64,000 nucleotides of DNA from Loripinus fragilis (Eukaryota; Mollusca; Bivalvia; Lucinida; Lucinidae): NCBI GenBank assembly GCA_964019695.1, contig OZ026514.1:101973845-102037844 (forward strand). The letters are read 5' to 3'. The translations under genes and the position numbers were made by a program. This document shows positions 1 through 11,109 of the stretch, in pieces (within the stretch, counting starts at the first letter, position 1; each line of letters begins with the position of its first letter). The notes under the pieces were generated by a model. That model was not told the origin of the DNA, ran no database searches, and saw nothing but the letters and a program-made list of their open reading frames with translations.

Positions 1-339
1 AGGAATCGGAACCCAACAGATGCACACATTCGCTGCAGAAGGAGCCTTCTTTTACATAAAAATAAAACTCTCAAATATACAACCAGACGCTTGGTAATAT
101 CAAAATAAATTCAGAGCCTTTAATGATACCTTAACTTTGATAACGGTTTATGCAACAGGTCCCAGGTCACCATTTTTTATGCATGTCAACGTCATGTGAC
201 ATCAAATGGATCTTCCAAATACGTAAGTTTAATGACTCAATAAAAAATATTGCAATTTTAAAACCTAAAACTTGTGGGATCCCTCGAAATAATTGGATTG
301 CAAATATAAATGATATTGAAAGCTGTTAGAAAACATTTG
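1..339. other. no gene recognised
   Basis: AT-rich sequence with no ORF or repeat that I can assign. An A-run at 329-334 lies just beyond the tRNA-like gene and reads as a T-run on its strand. Confidence 0.5.
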
Positions 340-411
340 CTCCCCGTCGGGGAATCGAGCCCTGGTCTCCCGCGTGACAGACGGGGATACTTACCACTAT
401 ACTAACGAGGA
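340..411 (-). tRNA. tRNA-Asp (anticodon GTC), possibly decaying
   Basis: On the minus strand the 72 nt fold as a complete cloverleaf. The acceptor stem TCCTCGT pairs with ACGGGGA, discriminator G, the anticodon loop CTGTCAC gives anticodon GTC, and the 3' part ends CCCCGACGGGGAG as in animal tRNA-Asp. A T-run follows within about 10 nt downstream (plus 330-333), a normal Pol III terminator. Compared with the usual animal tRNA-Asp I see about four changes. One creates an A-C mismatch in the T stem, and another turns the conserved T54 of the B box into C. It could therefore be a weak or dying copy, or the head of a SINE, but the terminator and the intact acceptor stem favour a gene-like tRNA. 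Confidence 0.8.
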
Positions 412-639
412 GATGATAAACTCTTTGAAAACAAAACCAATGAATGTGTAGCGACAATTAGATTTGGAAATCAGCAATGCCATAGTTTAATTAATCCCAA
501 CTTGAAAGGTTTACATGTATAAAGAAATATATAAGACGTCATCAAATATAAAAATAAACAAGAAATAATGCATAAAACAATATCATAGCTCAAAAATATA
601 TAAATGATACTTAAAAGTTTAAGTACACTTAACAACACT
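412..639. other. no gene recognised
   Basis: AT-rich DNA upstream of the tRNA on its strand. Nothing assignable. Confidence 0.4.
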
Positions 640-679
640 TATAAGTGTGCCGAATAAATTATATAGCCCAGGTGCAAGT

Positions 680-893
680 AAAACTGTATGTGCTTCAACA
701 AAGGCAGAAAATAGATTTGGCCAATAAATCTCTCCCTTATAGGGACTGAAGCTGCATTTCGTTTAGGGACAGTATTTCTGTTGTTGCTAGTTCGTTGTTT
801 GATGCCTCCGTTGTGTGTCCGGCTCTGTGTCTTGATGAGGTATGTTGTGTAATTATATCTGTCCTTTCCAGGTTGACAATCATATCGACGTTC

Positions 894-941
<48 letters not shown>

Positions 942-1000
942 GGTTGCTTGGCCTTGATTGTACTCTTGCTTTCACGTCTGTGTCTTTTTGTCTGTGGTCA
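680..1000 (+). repeat. rep-A copy, diverged, with expanded GA microsatellite
   Basis: Diverged member of a family seen at 4440, 13278, 31302 and, inverted, at 31808. It keeps the block order of the others: a TGCTTCAACAA start, a TTGTTGTTG stretch, then the segment that reads ATCTTGATGGGGAAGAGAG in better copies. In this copy that GAGAGAG stretch has grown into a 42-bp microsatellite. Short ORFs across it are frames of the microsatellite and not genes. Confidence 0.6.
898..939. repeat. (GA)n microsatellite
   Basis: About 20 uninterrupted GA units, sitting where other rep-A copies carry only a short GAGAGAG. Confidence 0.95.
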
Positions 1001-1385
1001 TACCTCTCTTCCATTCGGACCTGCCTCGGCCAATTTCGTGGAATCAGACCTAGGATGTACATCGAGGGTCTACTTTGATCACGTGATAATGACGGCACAG
1101 AAACCATGCTAACACAATAAAGAAACAAACATTTACAACATTCAACAATTCAACAATTTAAACGTCGTTGAAAGGTACTAGAGCAATTTTTTATGGAAAA
1201 GTGAAAAATGTATTTAACCTGTGCGTAATTTGTATAATGTATTTTATAGGGCTGACACCACCTTCTACCGAACTAATTTATCTTACCCCAGTTCTGGGTA
1301 ATAAAACTAAACTCATTCATACATAATACTACGCCGAGGCTTGATTCTCTCCCTCACTGTACTATTGGTCTGAATGTGATCTGCA
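1000..1385 (+). repeat. dispersed repeat, second copy at 11215-11660
   Basis: Shares in order, with a copy inside the last intron of the transporter gene, CTGCCTC-GCCA, CGTGGAA, GGATGTACAT, CTTTGAT, ACAGAAACCAT and GAACTAATTT blocks, followed by TACTACGC. No terminal repeats could be fixed. Confidence 0.6.
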
Positions 1386-1411
1386 AAATATACATTTTCT
1401 AGTCCTAATTA

Positions 1412-1434
1412 CGTGTGTGTGTGTGTGTGTGTGT
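1412..1434. repeat. (GT)n microsatellite
   Basis: Eleven GT units. Confidence 0.9.
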
Positions 1435-2258
1435 TTTATTTTTGGTTTTTTGTTTTCAAATGGTAGCTAGAAGTTTAATGTGCAACTTTAATTTCTACTG
1501 GCTGCTTGTAGTTCAAGTAATGATGTTAAATCAAATAACGAGCTGTTATTGCTAAATGGCAGATCATCTGGCAAGGGGCCATTAACATTTATAGGTGGGG
1601 CATGGTGATCAGAGATGCAGGGTTTCTTCAAAGAGTTGCTAAACTAGTGAACCCAAAGGTAACAATATATCTTTGTAGGTAGAAAGGATCTGTTACATGT
1701 ATACGAATTAACAAAATATTTCATTGCTTGATCTTCAAAGGCAAAAGTTTTGGGTTTAACCATTTACAACTTTCTAAACATTGTAATAGTTAGTGCAAAC
1801 TTAACACTGCAAGCATTTCTCGAATAAATAAACTACGCAATTGAATATTATTAAAGCCCAATGTGTAGCAAATGTATTTCTATAAGAAAGGTATATGGAG
1901 CATTTTTGGTCATTTGGTATGGCCCGATCAACATACATGTATTTGCTCAATGCATAGACGTTTTACTATTCTATTTCGTAGTTTGATACGTGTAGTGCAT
2001 GACTTTATCCATATTTTCATTTTAACCAATTCTAACATGGAAGTGCTTGACAAATTACTAATACTCTCTTTGCCAAATCCTGAAATTTCTCACTGTAGAC
2101 CCAAATGCATAAGCATATAATTACATATTGGCCAACAGGACAAGCGAAAATTTATTATTTTTCCTGCAAAATTCAAACTTGGATCATTTACGTGATGCAA
2201 TCATTTGACACTTAAATGATCGTAACCCCTTAACTTCATATTAAAAGATCTATGTATC

Positions 2259-2262
<4 letters not shown>
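1435..2262. other. no gene recognised
   Basis: AT-rich unique-looking sequence. The one 82-codon ORF in it has no recognisable domain and ordinary intergenic composition. Confidence 0.4.

Positions 2263-2311
<49 letters not shown>
2263..2311. repeat. (GA)n microsatellite
   Basis: About 24 uninterrupted GA units. Confidence 0.95.
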
Positions 2312-2315
<4 letters not shown>

Positions 2316-2511
2316 GCTTTTACTAAAGAATAATAAGACAGGCATGATCAAAAGTAAAATCAGTTTAGATATATTTGCCACGCATACACACATTTTTAAA
2401 CGTCATACCGAAGCAAAATGTCAACTCTAAGTAAATGTTGCTACTTGGCTTCACAGAGCATGTTTTATGACATGAAACTGTAAATAGTCTTCAAAACTGA
2501 ATTTGTTTGTA

Positions 2512-2725
2512 TAATCATAGGTCTAGTTAAGCAAAGTCTTTCAGAGTAAAATTGCGATTATTCCCTTATCCATCAATTAGAACATGTGTTTTGGGTGCTC
2601 AAAAGAATCCCCTCATTGAGACGGTTCTTTTGAGTACCAAAGACATATGTTTTGGTTGAGAAATAAGAAAAATAATTTTCAGTTACTCACTCTTATCGAG
2701 GGTGTGGGGTGGAGGGGGCTGGCTG
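2512..2725 (+). mobile_element. hairpin-H MITE copy
   Basis: Non-coding palindromic element. The core at about 2584-2658 folds on GGGTGCTCAAAAGAA / TTCTTTTGAGTACC, flanked by ACATGTGTTTTGG on one side and CATATGTTTTGG on the other. The left end (ATCATAGGTCTAGTTAAGC) and right end (TTTTCAGTTACTCACTCTTATC) match copies at 12850-13062 and 61116-61305. Confidence 0.75.
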
Positions 2726-3357
2726 ATAATGTTCTATTTCTGTGTTTGGCTGACACATAGCATAGCGTTGTCTTCTAATTCAGTACCTAAAGTTCCATTT
2801 TTTTCTTTTTAAAAATTGTAAAGTCAATTTATGCGCTAGATAAAAAAAACTTTTCCACCAAAAAAGTCGGCGTTTTTTTATCATTGCTGCATACATTTAT
2901 TTCACAAGCGTCTTGGGATGTTTGCTAACAGATCATACAACCAGGTAGTATTGAAACGTACCGATTTAGCCACAGAGACTAGCCACTTTCTTGAGAGAAT
3001 ACGAGACCTGTTTCATGTTTATTTGAAGAAATGTGACTTGCATTTTTTGAGATTGCATGTAAATTAAATAAATAACTTTTGCTTTCTCTTAAATAACGGA
3101 CATGTCCCTTGTATGACCAAATAGACAAATAGGCAATTAAAAGCATAACCATAACACGGCGTCCCAAAATTTACGCCCACCCCCCTTTTACTGATTTTAA
3201 GAGCTAAAACGTGTGTATTTCTAATGAAAATGCGTATAAAAGAGTTCAAATTCCTTTTAAGTTTAGAGGAGCATTCAGTCTATTATTCAAATGAAAAACA
3301 GCTTCTGTGAGCCTACTTTTACTTGACAACTGGGCTTTATAAGTTGTATCATTCGAG
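2726..3357. other. no gene recognised
   Basis: Unique-looking sequence with short unsupported ORFs only. Confidence 0.4.
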
Positions 3358-4439
3358 TGCCCAAATGCACACTGGTCAATGTAAACGCACCGGTGGTTGC
3401 TACGAGCTGGTGGTTGCATTTTTCAGCACCGGTGGTGGCGTAAAAGGTAAAAAAATCTATATCTGTTGACTTTATTATTTATTTATAAACTTGCATTTAT
3501 TTTATTTGTGATGACACCTGGCGCACAGACCACCGGTAACATTGCAGTTTATGGCTCCGCCAAGCAATTGGTGATTTAATTCATGGTTTGGACTGCAAAT
3601 CCAGTGTAACTGCCTAAATTGAGTGAAATCTGCACGTCTTAGCGCAGCTGTTGTCATATTCCTATGAAATAACATCCAAAAAAACGATTACTACTTTGAT
3701 TTTTTTTCTTGGTGAACTAGCAAATGTTTTATTGAGGAATTTTTATTACAACGCACTGGGAGCATTTTTTTTGACGCATTGATACAACGCACTGATGGTT
3801 GCACAGAATTCCTGTGGTTGCTGGTGCAGCCTCATCACAGCATTCACTGTTCTTATAAACGGTACATAAATCGTTATTTGAGCCAGCACATGATGTTTCA
3901 GTACCAGGACGGGGACTCAGGTGAGCCTGTGCAAATGTACAGACTCGCCAGAGCCTTCTCTGCATAGAAAAAAATAGAGAGTAGTAATCGTTTTTGGATG
4001 TTATTTCATGGGACCATGATACCATAGCTGCAGCTGTGCTTAGACATGCAGAATTTCCTGAAGTTAGGCAGTCGCAATAGAAAAAAGCACCTGTCACTGT
4101 CAAACTCCACGACTGTGTCGGATTTGTCGGTCAAAACATGAATTAAAACGCCAATTGCATGGCAGAGTCATAAACTGCAATGTTTCTGACGGTTTGTGTG
4201 CATTGGGTCATCAAAAGTAAAATAAATGCAAGTTTATAAAGAAATCATACAGTCAATAGGCATAGATTTTGTGGTTTTTGTACACTGATGAAGGCTCAAG
4301 CGTGACTCTGCAAATGTGTAGCCTCACCAGAGATGCTCCAGAGCTAGCCCTGTTCGCACTTTGAGAGTGTTTCCGCCTATTTTTCAGATTGGCCCTAAAA
4401 CTTTTAATTTAATGAAATTGTACATTACAATAGTTAATA

Positions 4440-4802
4440 AGCCTCCTTGCGAGCTTAAAATTTTTGTGCTTCAACAACAGCAGATTCTAGGGCGAAGATT
4501 TGGTACCAGTAAAATGCAATTTTAGCTCCCCAGAGATATAGGCTGCTGTCTGTTCTAAGGCGGTGATTATGTTGTTGTTGATACGTTGTTGATTGTTACT
4601 CCCATTACAGGATTCTGTAATTGTTCTATATTTTGTTACTTTATGTCCATTCTTGTTTTACAATTATCTTGATGGGGAAGAGAGAGAGCTGGCTGCTTTG
4701 CTTAGTTTGTCTTCCTGGTGTCTCGTGATTGTTGTGTGGCTGTTCCTCTCAGTGCCATGGGTTTGTCTGCAGTTTGTGATTGTGATACTCACTATTTTTG
4801 GG
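4440..4802 (+). repeat. rep-A copy inside the fold-back loop
   Basis: Contains GCTTCAACAACAGCAGATTC, GGCGAAGATTTGGTACC, GTTCTAAGGCGGTGATT, ATCTTGATGGGGAAGAGAGA and TTTGTGATTGTG in the same order as the copy at 13278-13655. The overlapping ORF frame is shared between copies only because the DNA is similar. Confidence 0.8.
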
Positions 4803-4867
4803 TGTCATTCATGCGAACAGCGATGGCTTTTGCCACATTTGCTTGGTCTAGTCTGAGCCTTCGTCAC

Positions 4868-5250
4868 AGTTTAAAATTCTCATGTGGTGACTCAAATGGC
4901 GATTGAATGCCATTTTGTGCGAGCAGCGAAGGATCTGGCGAGTCTGCACATTTGCACAGGCTTACCTTAGCCTTCGTCACTGTACAAAATCTCTTGTGCT
5001 GCCTTAAATGGCGATTTGTGTGCTATTCACGCCAGCAGCGAATACTCTGGTGAGTCTGCACATTTGCGCAGGCAGTCACTGGACAATTTAATAAATATCA
5101 AGATCTCTTGTGCTGGCAGCAAAGGCTCTTGGGAGTATGCACGATTGCACAGGCTCGCCTGAACCTTCTATACAGTATCGAAATATCATCTGCTGGTTGA
5201 AATGGCGATTTTTGCAACGTTTATGTGAACAGCGAATGATGTGGTGAGTC
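4868..5250. repeat. short degenerate tandem repeats in fold-back loop
   Basis: At least four irregular copies of a unit holding AGCAGCGAA, (TG)GTGAGTCTGCACATTTGC and ACAGGCT (near 4920, 5035, 5110 and 5225). The same motifs occur at the inner ends of the fold-back arms. Confidence 0.6.
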
Positions 5251-5759
5251 TGCACTAGCAACCACAGGAATTCTGTGCAACCATCAGTGCGTTGTATCAA
5301 TGCGTCAAAAAATGCTCCCAGTGCGTTGTAATAAAAATTCCTCAATAAAACATTTGCTAGTTTACCAAGAAAAAAGACCAAAGTAGTTATCGTTTTTTGG
5401 ATGTTATTTCATGGGAATATGACAACAGCTGCGCTAAGACATGCAGATTTCACTCAATTTAGGCAGTTACACTAGAAAATAGCACCTGTCATGGCAAAAC
5501 TATAGAACTTTGTTGGATTTGCAGTCCAAACCATGAATTATATCACCAGTTGCTTGGCAGAGCCATAAACTGCAATGTTACCGGTGGTCTGTGCGCCAGG
5601 TGTCATCACAAATAAAATAAATGCAAGTTTATAAATAAATAATAAAGTCAACAGATATAGATTTTTTTACCTTACGCCACCACCGGTGCTGAAAAATGCA
5701 ACTACCAGCTCGTTGTAGCAACCACCGGTGCGTTTACATTGACCAGTGTGAAATGGGCA

Positions 5760-6984
5760 TTCCATGTATAAAATGTGTACTGGAAGAATTGTGAAAAACA
5801 AATTCTCAAAATCACAGCCGCCACAAGTTCTTAAATAGTTCAAGGATATATCGCTGATAAAACTGATCATCAAATATTGCATTAATGTATTTTGTTTACA
5901 ATTTAGTGTTGTTTTGGAAAGTGTAAGCCCCAAAATTTGACGTTTAAGTTGCTTCAAAAAAGTAAATATCCAACAGAAAAGCTTTATTTCTAAGCAGAAC
6001 AGACTTTAATCATTTAAGTACAATTTATAATAGGTTCCAAGAGAAAACTTCACCCCTTTAAGAGAAATCGTTCGAGAACGATTTTGAACATTTCGTTTCA
6101 GACAGCAATTTTAAATGCTTAAATTTTGACTACTCATCTTCAGAGACTGTTTTAATCCAGCAAATAAAATTAAGAGCTATTTTCTTGGTGACTGCGTATT
6201 TCTGGAGATCAGATTAACCAATGTAAATTTGTTATTACTAAATATAATTAGAAATTAATGTGATAGGGCAATTTCAAATTTGTTCAAATAAACAAGAAAC
6301 ACCTCTTGTATATCTCTATCATAAATTCTCTGTGAAATCAATATGTTACACTTGAAGAATCTTCTTAATTAATATTCAAAATCATAAACTGTCAGTTGTC
6401 TTTATTTTTGTGATTTTCTTTCATTTTTCAGACTTTCTTTTAATATCATAAGCCCATATTCTTTCTTTTATCACTATTTTTTGGCTCATTTTTTTTTTAT
6501 CAGTGAATTATATAATTTTTAGCTGTTATCACCTTATTTGCATTTGTGTGTCATTTGTTGCGATGCTCATGGAAGCATCTTGGAAATTTTGAGCAAGCTA
6601 AGTCTCTGGCTACTGTTTGCCCAGCAACAAAACACCATGTAAATGACGTTTTGCTGGAGGGTCAATAGAGGGGGGCCAATAGTGATATCAACATGATATG
6701 CTTACTAGGACTGTAGCATAGATACCTATGAGTACTGATAACAAATATTATCCTCGAGTCATTAAAAAGGAGCCATCATTGTACAGTCGAATCTCGTAAA
6801 TTGGAAGTCCTAGGGACTAGGGGTTTTATTTGGAATTATCAGCAGTTCGAGTTATAGGGAGGTAGACATAAAAATTATTATATAATCTATAAATAAACAT
6901 CTTCTGATTGGCTCATATGCCTATCACTGCTGCTGATATAAATACATGTTGCATGGTTTGCCGGACGTGACGTTGCAAAGCACA
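5760..6984. other. no gene recognised; possible MITE end near 6785
   Basis: AT-rich sequence. ACAGTCGAATCTCGTAAATT at about 6782 with TTCGAGTTATAGGGAG shortly after resembles terminal sequences of pogo/Tc1-type elements, but I could not pair two ends. Confidence 0.35.
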
Positions 6985-8300
6985 CAATACGAGGTAATAT
7001 TGCATGGCTCACGGGAAGTGACATCAGAACGTCAAGTAGTTTTGTCTCCACCTGGGTAAGCATAAATGCGGGTGTACCCCAAGGCTCTATTTCAGGACCA
7101 CTTTTATTCCTTATTTATATCAATGATATTGTAAAAGATAAAAACTCAATTATTCGTCTTTTTGCAGATGATACTAGCCTATATATTATAGTTGACTTCC
7201 CAGAGGAAGCATCACAGACCATTAATCAAGATTTAGTAAGAACATCTGCAAGGGCTGAGAAATGGCTGGTATCTTTTAATCCAAATAAGACTGAATACAT
7301 ACTATTGTCTCGTAAATTAAATAAACCTGTTCACCCACCTGTAATTATGAATAATCAAGTAATTACAGAAGTCGAAAGTCACAAACATTTAGGAGTAACA
7401 TTTGAAAGTAGTGGTACTTGGCACAAGCACATACAATTAATAACTACAAAAGCATGGCAGCGAATTCACATTATGCGTAAACTTAAATTTCGTTTAGATA
7501 GAAAAGCACTAGAAACTATATGTATGGCATTTATTAGGCCAATCTTAGAATATGCTGACGTTGTCAGGTGTAATATTATTAAGTATGAGGAAGACGAACT
7601 TGAGAAGATACAGCTTGAAGCTGCCAGGATAGTGGCTGGAACAACCAAATTAGTATCCATTGAGAATTTATATAAAGAAACTGGCTGGGAGACTCTTAGC
7701 TCAAGACTAAGGCAACATAAATTGACTCTGTACTATAAAACGACCAACTACTTAACTCCAGCATATCTCAGTTCATTGCTTCCTCCCCTTGTAGGTGCCA
7801 TGTCCAGGTAGCCACTAAGAAACAGCGAACAATATCAAACAATTGACGCTAAATCCCAACTGTACTATAATTCATTTCTCCCCTCAACCATACGTTTAAC
7901 TTAGTGAAATACTCTAGGTAACACAGTTCAGTCTTGTCCATCGGTTTCTTCTTTCAAAACGAAGATGTCAACGCGACAACCTGTTCCTAATTACTATTAT
8001 CTCACTGACAACAGAAACGAATAGATACTTCATGCTAGAATTAGGACACATTGTAGCAGTTTGCATTACACCTTATTGAGTAAAAACATCATACAAGACA
8101 AGTTCTGTACATGTGGCGAAATTTAACATGTCCAGGACTTCCTCTTCTCTTGTGCAAGGTTCACTGCCCAGCGTCAAATTATGCTATAAAAGGTTTAAAA
8201 ACACTGTGTCCCAACTCTTAACGTACTGTTGTACGGTGAACGAAGCTTAAACAGCAATGCCAATTGTACTATCTTCAAAGCTCTCTCTTTCTCTATCTTA
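6985..8300 (+). pseudogene. non-LTR retrotransposon (LINE) reverse transcriptase, 5'-truncated and broken
   Basis: Frame +3 from about 7040 reads through reverse transcriptase motifs: NAGVPQGSISGPLLFLIYIND (about 7065-7127) and then FADDTSLYI, the catalytic FADD box (about 7162-7188). It continues through a thumb and connection region (HLGVTFESSGTWHKHI, ICMAFIRPILEYADV, LQHKLTLYYK-like) to a TAG at 7809-7811. After that stop the homology continues in shifted frames (SEQYQTIDAKSQLYYNSFLP; then a cysteine/histidine-rich tail with FCTCGE near 8108-8122 and CARF near 8154). The upstream endonuclease and RT palm motif A are missing. The element is of the Jockey/CR1-like general type; I cannot name the clade. 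Its 3' end probably lies at or beyond the CA microsatellite at 8312. Confidence 0.85.
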
Positions 8301-8311
8301 TCTGCTAGTTA

Positions 8312-8316
8312 ACGCA

Positions 8317-8368
<52 letters not shown>
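8312..8368. repeat. (ACGC)n(AC)n compound microsatellite
   Basis: Six to seven CGCA units followed by about 16 CA units, just downstream of the LINE fragment. Confidence 0.95.
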
Positions 8369-8369
<1 letters not shown>

Positions 8370-8739
8370 CTTAGTATCATTTACTATCTGCATAAAAATG
8401 TAATCACATATAATTCAATTAGAAACATCATCAAGAAATCGACTGCTAATCAAATTGTGTTATTTAGATGATTCCTTTAGGGAAGCAGATTCAAACAAGT
8501 CTTAGACTTATTTCTGTATCCCTTTCAAATGTATTGTATTGTGATGTATCTGTTGTATCTCGATGTACTTTATATTTGAATAAAACATTGTTTACACTAA
8601 GTAGTTTTGCAAGATCCATCCGTAACGGCAATGGTTTTAATGGGCCAAAATGGCAGGAAATGCATAACATATATTTATTATATTATAAAACAATTGTGAC
8701 TTCTGTTTCGGTAGACATGAAGTATTATCAAACAGTAAA

Positions 8740-9560
8740 CTTAAATCTCTCTTGCACCAAGGACTTTCGGAACCTGATTTCTATGGTGACTTGGTGTATA
8801 AATTGAAGAAGATTGTTGGCTCTAATAATTTTTCAGCGCAGTTCATTAAAATAATTTCCCATTATAAAAAGATTGGCTATAACATTAATGTATTGCAAAA
8901 GACTGCATGCTTGGTGGTCAACCCAATCACGGTTAGCAACTTTGCTTTCCTCTTTATTTGCACGCCGGTGGGTCAGACTTCAGACTCTATGATGGTTCCG
9001 ACTTAAAGACTTATCTTTTGATGAGATGGTAGGGGCCTGATGCTTTGGCTGTTTGTCGGGCCCACCAGGGGTTGACCTGTTAGATTTCTTTTGCTCAGGT
9101 ATTCAGTTTTATTTACTGTTGAGTCCTTATCTTTGCTTTATCTCCTTGTTGTATCTTGATGTATATGTTTTAGGAGATGATGCATTGATAAGTTAGGGGT
9201 CTTTCATGCAAACCAAATACCTATGTGTTTTGATCCACATCTGAATTAAGGGTGAGGTTGGCGCCGTTAAACTGGTTTAAGCCCTCCAGTAAAATATTTT
9301 ACTGACTGTTCCAAGGCGGTACTTCTTTGGTGGATCTTTTATGTTTTGTTCTGTCTTGTGTTTGCTATGTCTTTGTACGCGTCTGTTTATATGTGCTTTG
9401 TGATCACCTGCTGGGAAAGGGCTGACCTCTTGGTTCTCGTTTGTCGTGTCTAACTGTAAGTTTATCACTTTCCCATTGGTATCCTGGGATCAGGTGTGGT
9501 GCTTGATTGTATCGATTCCTGATCTTTGCACCCTTACTTACTTTAATCACATTGACCTCC
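8740..9560 (+). repeat. dispersed repeat with ORF remnant; 3' part is rep-B
   Basis: An 84-codon ORF at 8752-9006 (HQGLSEPDFYGDLVYKLKKI near its start, KTACLVVNPITVSNFAF later) reads like decayed coding sequence of a mobile element, but I cannot assign a domain. From about 9169 the sequence is rep-B (GCATTGATAAGTTAGGGGTC, GTGAGGTTGGCGCCGTTAAA, CCTGCTGGGAAAGGGCTGAC, GTATCGATTCCTGATCTTTG), also present at 32703-33095 (inverted), 37685-38060 and partly at 22590-22730 (inverted). The other copies lack the ORF part. Confidence 0.65.
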
Positions 9561-9635
9561 CCTCCGCGTCGGTCAATATGACTTTTACTGTTCAATAACA
9601 CTCCATGTCCACCTCAACATAAATCAATAATTGTA

Positions 9636-9768
9636 TAATACGACCCCCATAAATGATTATTATCAAGTTTTTTCTCTATCAAACATATGTTTTGAGTGCA
9701 TAAAAGAAACTTCTCCTAGCTGTTTCTTTTACTCACTCAAAACCCATGTTATAGTAAACAGCAATTAA
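9636..9768. mobile_element. hairpin-H related palindrome
   Basis: CATATGTTTTGAGTGCATAA and, after a short loop, TTTTACTCACTCAAAACCCAT form an imperfect palindrome with the family's outer motifs. Strongly diverged. Confidence 0.5.
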
Positions 9769-10549
9769 AATAGATCATGATTTCTCTGTATGCAGTGTGC
9801 CCCAATTTTACTTCGAATTAGCGAGTATTTCTAAAAGTTGAAGTTCGAAATATTCGAAGTATTACAGTATAATTTTCTTATCCATTTTGTAGGGAAGTAT
9901 TATATTATAATAGTTTCTCACTAATCCTCTTTCTCATTCCTCTACCAACTCCTTTGATGTAATTATATATTTTAAAAACTTCCAGATCAGAGGTGCGTCT
10001 TTTCATTTATTTACACAATCTTGGAACACATTTGAAGAATCTCATTGAGTCACTTACATTGAGTATTACAAATATTGCTATTACAGAAAAATTAATAAAA
10101 TAGTTACTATTTTAAGACAAAATAGTTTTTTCCAAGGGTGTGTCTTAATTTTACATTAAGCTCACTTCGTCGTTATTGTCATCCACTTTAACATCGAAAA
10201 AACTTTAATTCACGCAATCTGTGAATCAGTTCATTAGATCTCGGTACTTATTGTATAAGCCAGTAGGGAATGGTCAGACCAGCCAGTTCATCCAAGCAGT
10301 CTTGCTGGTGCATTCACTACTCACAAACGCAAAGTAAGGATGTACATATATGATTCAGGTAAAAGTTTGGCTTTAGATAGCTGTGCATGTATGTTTAAAA
10401 TCAACTGAAGCATATGCGATAAATACTAAAATATCATCTTTGTGTCTTTGTGTGTGCGATCAGTGAAGGGTCTAACCAAATCAAGCAATAGTGCAGGCTG
10501 AGCCTTTGTTGTTCGCATATGCAATACGTACCAACATCTCATGAACTGG
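9769..10549. other. no gene recognised; region downstream of the transporter gene
   Basis: AT-rich. The stretch from 10852 down may hold the 3' UTR. AATAAA on the minus strand at 10006-10011 is one possible polyadenylation signal, about 0.85 kb after the stop; I cannot show that it is used. Confidence 0.3.
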
Positions 10550-10805
10550 CACATATGGGCCTCATCAAGAGAAAACCGGTCTTAGGGGGTCTCCGACGAA
10601 ACAAGTTTCATATCAGTCTCCTCAGCTTCAGAGACTAGCTAGAAAAATGTTATTTTACCTGTAGCAAGTTTAGGTATGATACTTTTCAAAATGTGAATAA
10701 CAAGGGCGCTGATCAGACTGCGCGGATGCGCAGGCTGGTCTGCGCCTGTGTTGTTAAAAAAAACGCAGACAGGTTTTCTTGTGTCAAGGCCCATATGGTT
10801 TCTAA
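10550..10805. mobile_element. MITE-2 copy near the 3' end of the transporter gene
   Basis: Left end ATATGGGCCTC, right end CAAGGCCCATAT, with AAAACC(G/T)GTCTT inside each end. Internal blocks CTCCTCAGCTTCAGAGACTA, GTAGCAAGTTTAGGTATGAT and the palindrome TGATCAGACTGCGCGGATGC also occur at 33485 and 52368. It begins 48 nt beyond the stop codon of the transporter, so it probably lies within the 3' UTR. Confidence 0.8.
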
Positions 10806-10852
10806 AGAAATAAGAAACAAAATATATCTAGATCTTATGCCATTCAACAGTA

Positions 10853-11109
10853 TCATAAATTATATGGTGAATAGCTTGTGTCTGATTGAGTTGATATATG
10901 GGTTTTGTTTTGTATTTCTCCTCCTTCGCTATCCTCTAATAACTCTGTGGATGACTTTATCACACTTGAATTAACGTTTATAGTGACATCATCCTTGACA
11001 TCCACCTTAACGTCAATATTGGTCCTTCTGTAGTTTTCAGGAAATATACACACAAGTGGTAAGGCTAACACACAGGAAACTACTAATGCCCAGTTCATCC
11101 ATGATTTGC
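10853..11109 (-). CDS. SLC49A4: SLC49A4-like coding exon 12 (last) with stop
   Basis: Acceptor TTTTTAG precedes GCAAATCATGG; phase 1 entry. It encodes KSWMNWALVVSCVLALPLVC (last transmembrane helix), then FPENYRRTNIDVKV, which matches the human ending with RESYDRLYLDVVV, and then an extra polar tail of about 50 residues rich in Asp, Ser and Thr, ending at TGA. Human DIRC2 stops soon after the DVVV segment, so the tail is longer here. Confidence 0.93.

Larger units (their letters stand above)
3358..5759. mobile_element. fold-back element, 2.4 kb, ~600-bp inverted arms
   Basis: The left arm (about 3358-3961) and right arm (about 5122-5759) are inverted copies of each other. Both begin TGCCCA, then share ACACTGGTCAATG, AAACGCACCGGTGGTTG, the CACCGGTG motif, CAGACCACCGGTAACATTGC, a GGATGTTATTTCATGGGA block (as read on the right arm), and TTGATACAACGCACTGATGG. 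A third, more diverged copy of part of the arm lies at about 3988-4275 in the orientation of the right arm. A rep-A copy fills part of the loop. No transposase ORF. I could not fix a target-site duplication. The class is unknown; long-arm fold-back DNA elements look like this. Confidence 0.8.

Noticed and set aside
795..1128. three overlapping ORFs with Arg-Glu or Ser-Leu runs
   Set aside because: Translations of the GA microsatellite.
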